Notes under the pieces: generated by a model
Seen by the model: only the letters and a program-made list of their open reading frames with translations
The model's database searches: none
Told to the model about the DNA's origin: nothing
Shown here: piece by piece, positions 24,837-33,492 of the stretch
Numbering within the stretch: the stretch's first letter is position 1
How the letters are laid out: the number at the start of each line of letters is the position of its first letter
Assembly (NCBI RefSeq): GCF_900103325.1
Contig: NZ_FMXM01000015.1
Location: 62,001-126,000 of the forward strand
Direction of reading: 5' to 3'
DNA from: Mesorhizobium qingshengii
Lineage (GTDB): Bacteria > Pseudomonadota > Alphaproteobacteria > Rhizobiales > Rhizobiaceae
Length of the DNA: 64,000 bases
Made by a program: the position numbers and the translations under genes

Positions 24837-25835
24837 ATGGAAATTTTTGTCGGCTACGGCAACTACACCATAGCGCTCGCGACCATGATCGGGATCTATT
24901 CGATCATGGCGCTGGGGCTCAACATCCAGTGGGGCCTTACCGGGCTGTTCAATTTGGGCATTGCGGGCTTCTTCGCTGTCGGCGCCTATGCAAGCGCGAT
25001 TTTGACGACGTCCGAAACCCCGAAGCACATTGGCGGATTCGATCTTCCCGTCGTGCTGGCCTGGCCGCTTGCGATGATCGCGGCTGCCTTCATCGCCTGG
25101 GCGGTGGCTCGTATATGCATTCGCTTGCGTGCGGACTACCTGGCGATCGCAACCATTGGCATCGGCGAAATCCTCAGACTGATTTTCAAGAACGAGCAAT
25201 GGGCGACAGGGGGAACACGCGGCATATCCAACATATCCCGGCCGTTCGAGCAATTGCCGGGAATCTGGGCGCCGCTCGCGTTTCTGGGTGTAGTCCTAAT
25301 CTTGGCGATGGTCGCATACTGGCTCGCCGAAAGGGGGAGGACATCGCCCTGGGGGCGCGTAGTTCAGGCCATTCGCGACAACGAACCGGCTGCCCGCGCA
25401 GCGGGAAAGAATGTAGAAACCTTCCGAATCCAAGGGTTTGTCATTGGGTCGGCCTTCATGGGGCTGGCCGGGGCTCTTACGGCCCACTATTTCAAGTTTG
25501 TTGGGCCTGAGGCAACCGACCCATTGCAAGTCACATTCCTTGTCTGGGTCATGTTGATTGTCGGTGGAAACGGCAGCAACCGCGGCGCCATGCTGGGTGC
25601 CGCCGTCATATGGACGATGTGGTCGGCTTCGGAACTTTTCAGCTCCCGGCTTTCGGGTGACTGGGCTCACCGCGCACCTTTCGTCAGGCTGTTCCTAGTT
25701 GGCTTGATCTTGCAGATCATGCTGCAGTACTTCCCCGACGGGCTCATGCCGCGTCAACGGCAAATCACGGCCCGCCTTCCCAGGAAGCCCACGATAGATC
25801 AGCCGCAGTCATCACACATCCTGCCGCCTTTTTGA
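24837..25835 (+). CDS. ABC transporter permease, LivM type
   Basis: This 332-residue membrane protein has the LivM hallmark ALGLNIQWGLTGLFNLGIAGFFAVGAYASAIL, the LRADYLAIATIGIGEILRLIF segment, and a loop AIRDNEPAARAAGKNVETFRIQ that contacts the ATPase. The ATG at 24837 follows LivH by one base; the frame is open further upstream inside LivH but without homology. It completes the heterodimeric permease of the importer. The C-terminus carries a basic, Pro-rich tail of about 25 residues. Confidence 0.93.
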   Translation: MEIFVGYGNYTIALATMIGIYSIMALGLNIQWGLTGLFNLGIAGFFAVGAYASAILTTSETPKHIGGFDLPVVLAWPLAMIAAAFIAWAVARICIRLRADYLAIATIGIGEILRLIFKNEQWATGGTRGISNISRPFEQLPGIWAPLAFLGVVLILAMVAYWLAERGRTSPWGRVVQAIRDNEPAARAAGKNVETFRIQGFVIGSAFMGLAGALTAHYFKFVGPEATDPLQVTFLVWVMLIVGGNGSNRGAMLGAAVIWTMWSASELFSSRLSGDWAHRAPFVRLFLVGLILQIMLQYFPDGLMPRQRQITARLPRKPTIDQPQSSHILPPF

Positions 25836-25958
25836 ACTTCGCTCGGTCCAGGGATATCGCCAGGATATTCCGGGACTGCGGACATCATCGCCAGTTGCAT
25901 GTCGACGGCTGGCGGCTCTCACCCCTTGCAATCAGAAGTATCCAGAACGGAGACCCAA

Positions 25959-26933
25959 ATGCCGTACGCCATGACCGCGCCCCATCCTGGCGGCGCCGAT
26001 GTTCTCACCAAGGTCGAGATCGAATTGCCGGACCTGGGAGCGGGCGAGGTTCTAATTCGTCATACTGCCGTCGGGCTCAATTTTCTTGACGCCTACTACC
26101 GTTCGGGCGCTTACGCATGGCCGGTGGAAAAGGACCTGGTCGTCGGAAGCGAAGCCGCCGGCGTTATCGAAAAACTAGGCCCGGGTGTAACGGGTTGGGC
26201 TGTTGGCGATCGCGTAGCCTACACCGTGCCCACCGGTGCCTATGCGTCCCATCGCAGTATTTCCCAGGACGCGTTGGTGAAAGTTCCGAATGGTGTCAGC
26301 GACGAGGATGCGGCCAGTTCGCTGCTGAAGGGCCTTACGGCCTACTACCTCCTCCACGAAAGCTTCAAGGTTAAACGGGGAGACAGAATTCTGTTTCATG
26401 CCGCCGCCGGCGGCGTGGGCTCTATTGCCGGCCAATGGTTATCTCATCTTGGCGCAACCGCAATTGGAACGGCGGGCGGTGCTGCCAAATGCGACGCCGC
26501 GCGCCGCTCGGGATTCCAATATGTGATCGACTATAGGTCCGAGGATTTCGTCGAACGGGTCAAGCTGACCACAGACGGGCTTGGCGTCGATGCAGTGTTC
26601 GACTCAGTCGGAGCTGACACCTATCCGGGATCACTCAAGTGCCTCAAGCCTTTTGGCACGCTGATCTGCTTTGGGCAGTCATCCGGTCCCATCAAGAATT
26701 TTGCGGTCTCGGACCTTGCATCAGGCTCGTTTACCGTTACCCGCCCCGTTCTGTTTCACTACACGCGCAACCGCGCATGGCTGGAAAAGGCGGCGGCAGC
26801 GCTCTTCGGGATGATCTTGAGCGAAAAGATCGAGCGGTTCGCGGGCGAAACGTTTCCCCTCGACCGTGTCGGCGAGGCCCATCGGAAACTCGAGAGACGA
26901 GAGACGACCGGTAGTGTCGTCCTGATTCCCTGA
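25959..26933 (+). CDS. Zinc-free MDR-family quinone oxidoreductase (QOR-like)
   Basis: This 324-residue protein belongs to the NADPH:quinone oxidoreductase branch of medium-chain dehydrogenases. It has GLNFLDAYYRSGAY (the quinone-reductase signature without zinc ligands), VGSEAAGVIEKLGPGV, LLKGLTAYYLL and the NADPH motif AAAGGVGSIAGQW. The ATG at 25959 is chosen because a GGAG precedes it and the N-terminus matches the family; the frame extends 20 codons upstream. It lies 123 bp after LivM in the same direction and may be co-transcribed with the importer. A crotonase-like enoyl reductase role is the alternative. Confidence 0.9.
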   Translation: MPYAMTAPHPGGADVLTKVEIELPDLGAGEVLIRHTAVGLNFLDAYYRSGAYAWPVEKDLVVGSEAAGVIEKLGPGVTGWAVGDRVAYTVPTGAYASHRSISQDALVKVPNGVSDEDAASSLLKGLTAYYLLHESFKVKRGDRILFHAAAGGVGSIAGQWLSHLGATAIGTAGGAAKCDAARRSGFQYVIDYRSEDFVERVKLTTDGLGVDAVFDSVGADTYPGSLKCLKPFGTLICFGQSSGPIKNFAVSDLASGSFTVTRPVLFHYTRNRAWLEKAAAALFGMILSEKIERFAGETFPLDRVGEAHRKLERRETTGSVVLIP

Positions 26934-27148
26934 TATCAGTTCCCCTCGTCCGGTCTGGCTCATGTTGGTGAGCCCGACTGGGCATTTCGCGCGGCTGTCG
27001 CTTTGAGTGTCGGCCCTGAGCGGCGCTCATGCGCCGTTGAACAATTCTCCTTTGCCCGGTCATTCCCGCGTCGCCATTGTCCGCCGGCAGAACGGTGCCG
27101 CCCTGTTTGCGATCTACCTCTGCTTCACGTCGGCACCACAAAGGGGAA

Positions 27149-28264
27149 ATGAGAACAATGCTTTTTGGAAAATCACTAAGCCTCGCGCTGGCAGCTTCAC
27201 TGACTGTTGCGACGGCAGCGAAAGCCGACGTGACAATTGCTCTGGTCGCACCCTTGACCGGCCCCATCGCTGCCTATGGCGACCTAGTCAAGAACGGTGC
27301 GCAGGCCGCCGTCGAGAACATTAACAAGTCAGGCGGGATAGGTGGTGAAAAGGTCGTCCTCAAACTCGCTGATGATGCTGGCGATCCAAAACAGGGCGTC
27401 TCGGTTGCCAACCAGCTTGTCGGGGAGGGAATCCATTTTGTCGTCGGCCCCGTGACCTCCGGTGTGGCAATTCCGGCGTCCGACGTCTTTGCCGAGAACA
27501 ACATCCTCATGGTGACCGCTACAGCCACAGCCCCAGATCTGACGGGGCGCGGTCTATCGAACGTCTTTCGCACCTGCGGCCGCGATGATCAGCAGGCCGA
27601 TGTAGCGGCGAACTATGTCCTTCAGCACCTGAAGGACAAGCGTGTCGCGGTTATCCATGACAACGGGGTCTATGGCAAAGGACTTGCCGATGCATTCAAA
27701 AAAGTGATCAACGGCGGAGGCATCAACGAAGTCGTCTATGCTTCTGTGACACCTGGCGAGAAAGATCTGTCGGCCCTGGTTGCCCGGCTCAAGTCGGAGA
27801 AGGCGGAAGTGATCTACTTCGGCGGATTCCATCCGGAGGGAGGACTTCTCGCCCGGCAGCTTGGCGACATTCAGGTCAAGGCCCAGATCATTGGTGGTGA
27901 GGGCCTCTCCAACACGGAATACTGGGCGATCGCCAATGACGGCGCCGCCGGCACGATCTTCACCAACGCCAGCGATGCAACCAAGGATCCGGCTTCCGCC
28001 GACGCGGTGAAAACACTGAAGGAGAAAACTATTCCGCCGGAGGCATTCACCCTCAACGCATACGCTGCCGTGGAGGTGCTGAAGGCCGGCATCGAAAGGG
28101 CCGGCACGTCAACCGACACGGCCGCCATCGCGATGGCGCTGAAGGACGGAAAGCCGATCAAGACCGCCATAGGCCAGCTGACCTATAGCCAAAACGGCGA
28201 CCTTAGCTCGCCACGGTTCAGCCTGTTCACGTGGAAAGACGGCAAGATCGTGGACATGAAATGA
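27149..28264 (+). CDS. Branched-chain-amino-acid-type substrate-binding protein (LivJ/LivK-like), orphan
   Basis: This 371-residue periplasmic protein has a signal peptide ending near TAAKA (residue 26) and the LivJ-type signature VALVAPLTGPIAAYGDLVKNGAQ, FVVGPVTSGVAIPASDVFAEN and FRTCGRDDQQADVAA. It is clearly paralogous to the binding protein at 30495: both are 371 residues and share DPKQG(V/I)SVAN and CGRDDQQ. No permease or ATPase follows directly; a bidirectional terminator does. It may feed the importer upstream or the LivH at 29458. ATG 27158 is an alternative start. Confidence 0.92.
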   Translation: MRTMLFGKSLSLALAASLTVATAAKADVTIALVAPLTGPIAAYGDLVKNGAQAAVENINKSGGIGGEKVVLKLADDAGDPKQGVSVANQLVGEGIHFVVGPVTSGVAIPASDVFAENNILMVTATATAPDLTGRGLSNVFRTCGRDDQQADVAANYVLQHLKDKRVAVIHDNGVYGKGLADAFKKVINGGGINEVVYASVTPGEKDLSALVARLKSEKAEVIYFGGFHPEGGLLARQLGDIQVKAQIIGGEGLSNTEYWAIANDGAAGTIFTNASDATKDPASADAVKTLKEKTIPPEAFTLNAYAAVEVLKAGIERAGTSTDTAAIAMALKDGKPIKTAIGQLTYSQNGDLSSPRFSLFTWKDGKIVDMK

Positions 28265-28283
28265 CAGGCCGTCAAATGCCGCA

Positions 28284-28313
28284 GAAAAAGGCCGGCCCAA
28301 GCCGGCCTTTTTC
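28284..28313. terminator. Bidirectional intrinsic terminator between convergent genes
   Basis: A perfect 13-bp inverted repeat has arms GAAAAAGGCCGGC (28284-28296) and GCCGGCCTTTTTC (28301-28313) around a CCAA loop. A run of five A and a run of five T flank the GC stem, so it works on both strands. It lies 19 bp after the binding-protein stop and before the convergent thioredoxin-fold gene. Confidence 0.9.
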
Positions 28314-28447
28314 TATTGTGCCCCAGGGCTCCCTTAAGGTTGCTCGTTTCGCGGTCGTGGTTCCTGGATCGTAAGACGGCGAACCCTTGCGTCCAACTAA
28401 CGCCGCCGGAAGCTTGCCAGGCATCCTGTCACAGAAAGGCAGGAAAT

Positions 28448-29059
28448 CTACCAGCCGCCGCTGTCGAGCCACCGGTCGACCATCGCCAAACGATCCGATC
28501 CCCAGAACGCCTCTCCCTCGACAACGAAGAACGGAGATCCGAAAATGCCCCGCTCGATGGCTTCATCGTTTCTGGCCCGAAGCGCATCCTTCCAACGTTG
28601 ATCGGACGCAACATCGACAAGCATGCGCTCGTCAAGTCCGAGCTCCGCGCCCAGGCGCGCAGCGACTGAGGCATCGGCTATGTCGGCTCCCCGTTGGTAC
28701 ATCGCGGTAAGCAGATGACGAGCCAAGGCGCCGGCCATTTCCGGTCGCATGCTTTCCATGGCGTAAGTCATCCGCGCGGGGGCAAGCGAGATGATCGGAA
28801 ACACCGAGGGCAATGAAAAGGACACTCGATGCAGTCTTGCGAGTCGCTCCCAGTCATGAATCGCGTAAGCGCCGCGCATCGGCTGGCTCGGCAACGGCTC
28901 CATTCTGGTTACCCGGAACACGGCACCAAGCAGGAAGGGCCGCCAGACTATCGATTTTGAATGGCGCCTCGCCAAGGCGTCGATATCAAGTGCGGCGAAG
29001 TAGGCATACGGGGAGCTGAATTCGAACCAGAATTCGATCGGTCCGGGCACAGTCTTCAT
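28448..29059 (-). CDS. DsbA-fold 2-hydroxychromene-2-carboxylate isomerase family protein
   Basis: This 203-residue protein has the kappa-GST/HCCA-isomerase layout. It begins IEFWFEFSSPYAYFAALDIDALA, where Ser replaces the CXXC of thiol oxidases, and ends GIFGSPFFVVEGEAFWGSDRLAMVDRWL, the standard cis-Pro and C-terminal segment. No signal peptide is seen, so it is cytoplasmic, probably glutathione-dependent. I choose the ATG at 29059, preceded by AGGACGG; an upstream start 14 codons earlier is possible. HCCA isomerases act in aromatic catabolism, but no naphthalene-type genes are nearby. Confidence 0.87.
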   Translation of the reverse strand: MKTVPGPIEFWFEFSSPYAYFAALDIDALARRHSKSIVWRPFLLGAVFRVTRMEPLPSQPMRGAYAIHDWERLARLHRVSFSLPSVFPIISLAPARMTYAMESMRPEMAGALARHLLTAMYQRGADIADASVAARLGAELGLDERMLVDVASDQRWKDALRARNDEAIERGIFGSPFFVVEGEAFWGSDRLAMVDRWLDSGGW

Positions 29060-29124
29060 CAATCCGTCCTGCTGACACACGACTTGCCAAACGCTTCGCA
29101 ACGCAAGATCGGCGCCAGAAAAAG

Positions 29125-29200
29125 TGGAACGGTCAACAGGTAACCGAGCGCGCGACAGGAATGGGAACCCCTTCGCGGTTTCCGTTTGTTGACCGTTCCA
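29125..29200. repeat. 76-bp inverted-repeat element with perfect 14-bp ends
   Basis: The terminal arms TGGAACGGTCAACA (29125-29138) and TGTTGACCGTTCCA (29187-29200) are perfect complements. Pairing continues inward with GGTAACCG (29139-29146) against CGGTTTCC (29176-29183), one mismatch and a 3-base bulge. The result is a long imperfect hairpin in a 398-bp gap (29060-29457) between divergent genes. It could be a small palindromic intergenic repeat of the kind common in rhizobia, a MITE remnant, or a regulator site. I see no target-site duplication. The remaining 29201-29457 shows no gene or clear promoter. Confidence 0.6.
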
Positions 29201-29457
29201 TCAGGCCGTCCGCAAGCTCATCCACAAGCTGCAGGCGACCCGAAGTCGTGTGGGTAGGCCATCTTGGTAGCGAGCGCATTGGGTGCAGGGCAAGCGAGCT
29301 ATGTTCAGCCGGGCATTAGCAGCGCTCATGCGCGAGACGTGTCATCCCTAGGTGTGAGATTTCCTCACTTGCGCGCGAGAACAACTCGCTTGAGGTGCCC
29401 TACCCGCACGCATTCTGTTGCGCACAGAAAGCAGTCTCCAATTCCCAAGAGGCCTAA

Positions 29458-30360
29458 ATGGAATATTTCGCCCAACAGGTTTTCAACGGGCTGACGTTGG
29501 GCGCGATCTACGCGCTCATCGCCCTGGGCTACACGATGGTCTACGGCATTATCGGAATGATCAATTTCGCCCACGGCGATATCTTCATGCTCGGGGCTTT
29601 TGTCGCGTTGATCGTGTTCCTCATCCTCGTAACCCTGTTTTATTCGGTCCCGGCGGCATTGGCCTTGCTGGTCATGGTCGTGGTCGCAATGCTTCTGACA
29701 AGCCTTTGGAGCTGGCTCATCGAACGCATAGCGTATCGCCCCTTGCGAGGATCATTTCGTTTAGCCCCGCTGATCACGGCAATCGGAGTATCCATCACCC
29801 TGTCGAACTTCGTGCAGGTGGTGCAAGGTCCGCGCAACAAACCGATACCGCCCATGATTTCGCAAACCTATGAGGTCCTCGGTGTTGTCATCGCGCTGAA
29901 GCAGATCGTCATCATCTGCGTCACAGCGGTGTTGCTGTCCATCTTTTGGTACCTCGTCAACAGGACCCCTTTGGGGCGGGCACAGCGAGCCTGCGAGCAA
30001 GATCCGAAGATGGCAGCAATGCTCGGCATCGATGTCAACCGCACCATATCGCTAACCTTCATAATGGGCGCGGCCCTGGCTGCCGTGGCAGGCACACTGT
30101 TCATTATGTACTATGGGGTAATCTCGTTCTCGAGTGGGTTCATACCCGGCGTCAAGGCTTTCACCGCCGCAGTTCTCGGCGGTATCGGTTCGATCCAGGG
30201 CGCCGTGCTTGGAGGGTTGACGATCGGCCTCATCGAAGCACTTTGGTCGGCGTATTTCTCGGTCGACTACAAGGACGTCGCGGCCTTTTCAATCCTCGTT
30301 GTGGTTCTGATCTTCCTGCCATCCGGCCTTTTGGGCAAGTCCGAGGTTGAGAAAGTCTGA
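29458..30360 (+). CDS. ABC transporter permease, LivH type (second copy)
   Basis: This 300-residue membrane permease has the LivH entry GAIYALIALGYTMVYGIIGMINFAHGD, the ATPase-contact loop ACEQDPKMAAMLGIDVNRTI and AAVLGGIGSIQGAVLGGLTIG. It is closer to the canonical amino-acid LivH than the copy at 23936. AAGAGG lies just upstream of the ATG. It is followed by a binding protein but by no LivM, LivG or LivF, so it must borrow partners, perhaps from the importer at 22404-25835, or be the remainder of a larger operon. Confidence 0.92.
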   Translation: MEYFAQQVFNGLTLGAIYALIALGYTMVYGIIGMINFAHGDIFMLGAFVALIVFLILVTLFYSVPAALALLVMVVVAMLLTSLWSWLIERIAYRPLRGSFRLAPLITAIGVSITLSNFVQVVQGPRNKPIPPMISQTYEVLGVVIALKQIVIICVTAVLLSIFWYLVNRTPLGRAQRACEQDPKMAAMLGIDVNRTISLTFIMGAALAAVAGTLFIMYYGVISFSSGFIPGVKAFTAAVLGGIGSIQGAVLGGLTIGLIEALWSAYFSVDYKDVAAFSILVVVLIFLPSGLLGKSEVEKV

Positions 30361-30494
30361 CCGCTCGGCCTGCCCCCCTAGTAGGGAATAGAAGCCGTTT
30401 TCCGACCCTATCAGTCCGTCGAATTCCCGTGGCGAGGGGTGAGCGCTGCGGGAAAGGCCAGCATTCTCACCGTCCCGTGAAGTGGAGCACAGCT

Positions 30495-31610
30495 ATGAGA
30501 AGACGACTTATCCCAACTCTTGCCGTGGCAGCACTTGCCGCATTGGGAGCAAGCGCGCACGCCGAAATTCTCCTTGGGGTGGGCGCCCCCATAACAGGAC
30601 CAAACGCCGCCTTCGGCGCCCAGATACTGCGCGGTGCCCAGCAGGCCGCCGACGACATCAATGCAGCAGGCGGCGTGAATGGGGAACAACTCAAGATCGT
30701 TGTCGGAGACGACGTGTCCGACCCCAAACAAGGTATATCGGTGGCCAATAAGTTCGTTGCCGACGGTGTTCAATTCGTGGTGGGTCACTACAATTCAGGC
30801 GTCTCGATTCCCGTTTCGGAAGTTCTGGCCGAGAATGGCGTGCTCGAGATAACGCCCGCTTCGACCAATCCTCGCTATACCGAACGTGGCCTTTGGAACA
30901 CGTTTCGCATGTGTGGACGCGACGACCAGCAAGGCATCGTCGCGGGCGCATACCTCACGAAGAACTTCAAGGATGCCAAGATCGCCATCGTCCATGACAA
31001 GACGCCATATGGCCAAGGCGTCGCTGACGAAACTAAGAAAGCCCTGAACGGAGCCGGCGTTCACGAGGTGATGTACGAAGGCATCAATCCCGGAGACGTC
31101 GATTTCTCGGTACTGATCGCGAAGATGAAGGACGCCGGCATTTCGGTTGTCTATTATGGTGGGCTCCACACAGAGGCCGGCCTCATCCTTCGCCAACTGA
31201 TTGACCAAGGCCTGAAGGCAACGGTGATGTCCGATGATGGGACTGTGTCCACGGAAATCTCGTCGATTGCCGGCGACGCTATAGACGGCTTCACCTTTAC
31301 CTTCCCGCCGGATCCCCGCAATCGTCCGGCCGCGAAGGAGGTCGTCGAGACATTCCGCAAAGCCGGATTCGAGCCTGAGGCCTATACGCTGTATGCTTAC
31401 GCCTCGGTTCAGGTAATTGCTGAGGCCGCCAAGGCCGCCAAAAGCTTGGATCCGGCGACAGTAGCAAAAGAGATCAAGAGCCACGGCGTGTTCCACACTG
31501 TTCTGGGAGAGCGGACTTTCAACGAAAAGGGCGACACCACGAATCCCGACTATGTCGTTTATCGTTGGAAAAAGGGAGCCGACGGAAAATACAACTACAG
31601 CCAGCTGTGA
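30495..31610 (+). CDS. Branched-chain-amino-acid-type substrate-binding protein (LivJ/LivK-like)
   Basis: This 371-residue periplasmic protein has an Arg-rich n-region (MRRRL), a hydrophobic core and cleavage after SAHA (residue 23). The lobes carry GVGAPITGPNAAFGAQILRG, FVVGHYNSGVSIPVSEVLAEN and FRMCGRDDQQGIVAG. GGAG precedes the ATG by eight bases. It follows the LivH at 29458 in the same direction and pairs with it. The close relationship to the protein at 27149 suggests a local duplication with later change in ligand specificity. Confidence 0.92.
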   Translation: MRRRLIPTLAVAALAALGASAHAEILLGVGAPITGPNAAFGAQILRGAQQAADDINAAGGVNGEQLKIVVGDDVSDPKQGISVANKFVADGVQFVVGHYNSGVSIPVSEVLAENGVLEITPASTNPRYTERGLWNTFRMCGRDDQQGIVAGAYLTKNFKDAKIAIVHDKTPYGQGVADETKKALNGAGVHEVMYEGINPGDVDFSVLIAKMKDAGISVVYYGGLHTEAGLILRQLIDQGLKATVMSDDGTVSTEISSIAGDAIDGFTFTFPPDPRNRPAAKEVVETFRKAGFEPEAYTLYAYASVQVIAEAAKAAKSLDPATVAKEIKSHGVFHTVLGERTFNEKGDTTNPDYVVYRWKKGADGKYNYSQL

Positions 31611-31694
31611 GAGTCTCTCGGCCGTGACTTGCGGACTGATCGCATGATGAACGATGCTCCGGGCAGGTGAACGGTTCTCGCATGCCTGATGCGC

Positions 31695-31723
31695 GTTGGC
31701 TGGTCTAAGGTTGGCCAGCCAAC
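31695..31723. repeat. Inverted repeat upstream of the MFS gene
   Basis: Perfect 9-bp arms GTTGGCTGG (31695-31703) and CCAGCCAAC (31715-31723) surround an 11-base loop. It ends 9 bp before the GTG of the MFS gene and has no U-tract, so it is more likely an operator or an RNA hairpin affecting translation than a terminator. Confidence 0.5.
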
Positions 31724-31732
31724 GACCCGGGA

Positions 31733-33007
31733 GTGCTTCTGTTGACTGGATTCTTCGCGCGTTCGGGCCAGACAAGATCAACGAACCCAGCGCCTTCCCC
31801 CGTGCTAACAGTGGTCGTGGCTGGCGCCGTTCTGTCACTTTGTATGGGCCTACGCCAAAGCTTGGGCCTTTTTCTTCAGCCAATGCGCGCGGACCTTGGC
31901 GTGTCCGCAAGTGCTTTCGGCTTCGCCCTGGCGTTGCAAAATCTGACATGGGGATTGGCGCAGCCGGTGATAGGGATGTTTGGAGACCGATACGGTCCGC
32001 GCCCCGTGCTGGTTGTTTGTGCCTCCCTTTACGCTTCCGGTCTGCTGTTGATGGCGTGGGGCGGCCCTGCGATCGGCCTTAACATTGGCGCTGGCGTACT
32101 TGCCGGGATAGGGATTGCTGGATGTGGTTTCGGGGTGGTCCTCGGCGCTGTCTCGCGAAGTGTTCCACCGGAAAAGCGGGTGCAAGCGGTAGGCGTCGTT
32201 TCAGCGGTCGGCTCCGTGGCAACACTTGTGATAGCCCCTTTGGGCCAGGCAATCATAGACACCGACGGTTGGCAGACAGCGGCTTTGTCATTCGCCGTGG
32301 TTGCAGCCACAATTGGCGTGATCGCCCTGTTTATTGGCGGCAAGCCAGCACCGGCCAAAGATCACAAAGCAGTGGCATTGAACGCCAGGGAGGCGGTCGG
32401 CAGGGCTATCCTTCACCCCGGTTTCATGGCCATGACCGTGGCCTTTTTTGCATGCGGATTCCAGCTTCAGTTTATCACCGTTCATTTGCCGACCTATCTG
32501 GGAATTTGCGGCGTATCGACCGAGCTTGGTGCTATCGCGCTTGGCGTCATCGGAATCGCCAACGCAGTCGGATCCTATGTCACGGGCCGGCTCGGTACCC
32601 GGTATCGGCCAAAACAGCTCCTGGCACTCATCTACTTGCTGCGTACGGTTGCCATCATTGCGTTCATATGGTTCCCGGTAACTGCATTTTCGACCTTGGC
32701 GTTTGCAGCCGTAATGGGATTTCTCTGGCTGGGAGTTGTTCCCCTTGTATCGGGACTGGTGGCGAAGATGTTTGGCCTCCAGCATTTCAACACTCTTTTC
32801 GGCATAGTGTTTCTAAGCCATCAAATCGGTGGCTTTGCAGGTGCCTGGTTAGGTGGGGTAACTTACGACCTTACTGCATCATATATGACTGCTTGGGTAT
32901 CGATGGCGGTCGTCGGCTTGTGTGCCTTTCTATTGCAGTGGTCGATGGACGATCGCGACCATGTCTCATCTGGCGCGGTCAGGGATAGTCTGCAGGGCAC
33001 GATCTGA
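31733..33007 (+). CDS. Major facilitator superfamily transporter
   Basis: This 424-residue protein has about twelve transmembrane segments split by a hydrophilic central loop (KPAPAKDHKAVALNAREAVG, about 204-223). The MFS motif after helix 2 is GMFGDRYGPRP. The N-terminal half resembles oxalate/formate antiporter-type or monocarboxylate carriers (SLCMGLRQSLGLFLQPM). The start is GTG, immediately behind an inverted repeat. It probably moves an organic anion across the inner membrane. Its 3' end overlaps the convergent DUF1127 gene by 29 bp. Confidence 0.9.
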   Translation: MLLLTGFFARSGQTRSTNPAPSPVLTVVVAGAVLSLCMGLRQSLGLFLQPMRADLGVSASAFGFALALQNLTWGLAQPVIGMFGDRYGPRPVLVVCASLYASGLLLMAWGGPAIGLNIGAGVLAGIGIAGCGFGVVLGAVSRSVPPEKRVQAVGVVSAVGSVATLVIAPLGQAIIDTDGWQTAALSFAVVAATIGVIALFIGGKPAPAKDHKAVALNAREAVGRAILHPGFMAMTVAFFACGFQLQFITVHLPTYLGICGVSTELGAIALGVIGIANAVGSYVTGRLGTRYRPKQLLALIYLLRTVAIIAFIWFPVTAFSTLAFAAVMGFLWLGVVPLVSGLVAKMFGLQHFNTLFGIVFLSHQIGGFAGAWLGGVTYDLTASYMTAWVSMAVVGLCAFLLQWSMDDRDHVSSGAVRDSLQGTI

Positions 33008-33248
33008 GGCATTCCGGTCCCCGCTCCTTCAGCCTGGAAAGCGCCTGCGATGGATCCACGTACAAGGGTAATCTCAGCGCCTGGCGCACGTCGTGCCTAG
33101 AAATCCCAAGATCCCAGAGTTCGTGATCATCCATTTCAAGCAGCCTTCTCACCACCAATCGATTTAGCGAAGCTCGGAACAGAACACGCAATTGCCTGGC
33201 CAACTTCGAGCTAGCACCGAGGCGCGATTGGGCTGAATTCATCCTCAC
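32979..33248 (-). CDS. DUF1127 (YjiS-like) small protein
   Basis: This 89-residue basic protein contains RLLEMDDHELWDLGISRHDVRQAL (about 36-59), the DUF1127 core of alphaproteobacterial small proteins that often bind RNA or help regulate metabolism. The GTG start has GGGAG six bases upstream; an ATG two codons later is the alternative. The 40-residue N-terminal region with many Arg and Leu residues is typical. It is convergent with and overlaps the MFS gene. Its role here is unknown. The 244-bp gap up to 33492 holds the start region of the next LysR gene and no other feature I can support. Confidence 0.8.
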   Translation of the reverse strand: MRMNSAQSRLGASSKLARQLRVLFRASLNRLVVRRLLEMDDHELWDLGISRHDVRQALRLPLYVDPSQALSRLKERGPECLRSCPADYP

Positions 33249-33492
33249 AGAGCACTCCCGGGCACCAGTTCTAGGTTGCCAAACAAGCGCCAGGCGGGTG
33301 GTGGCGGCAAACGATTGTTACTTGTCCGAGTGTGAGAACCGCTCAACGCTCTCGCAGCCATCAGGCCTGCATGCGCCCAAATTGTATCTGGTACAATATC
33401 ATCATTGACTTATAGACATTGGCTGGACGAGTAATTGATGGTCTTGTCGTCGGCGCTGCGCATCCGTTTCGGATTCTGGGAAAGGTAACGTC

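Noticed and set aside
26955..26977. Hairpin GGCTCA/TGAGCC after the quinone oxidoreductase as a terminator
   Set aside because: The stem is six bases with no T-run, too weak to call.
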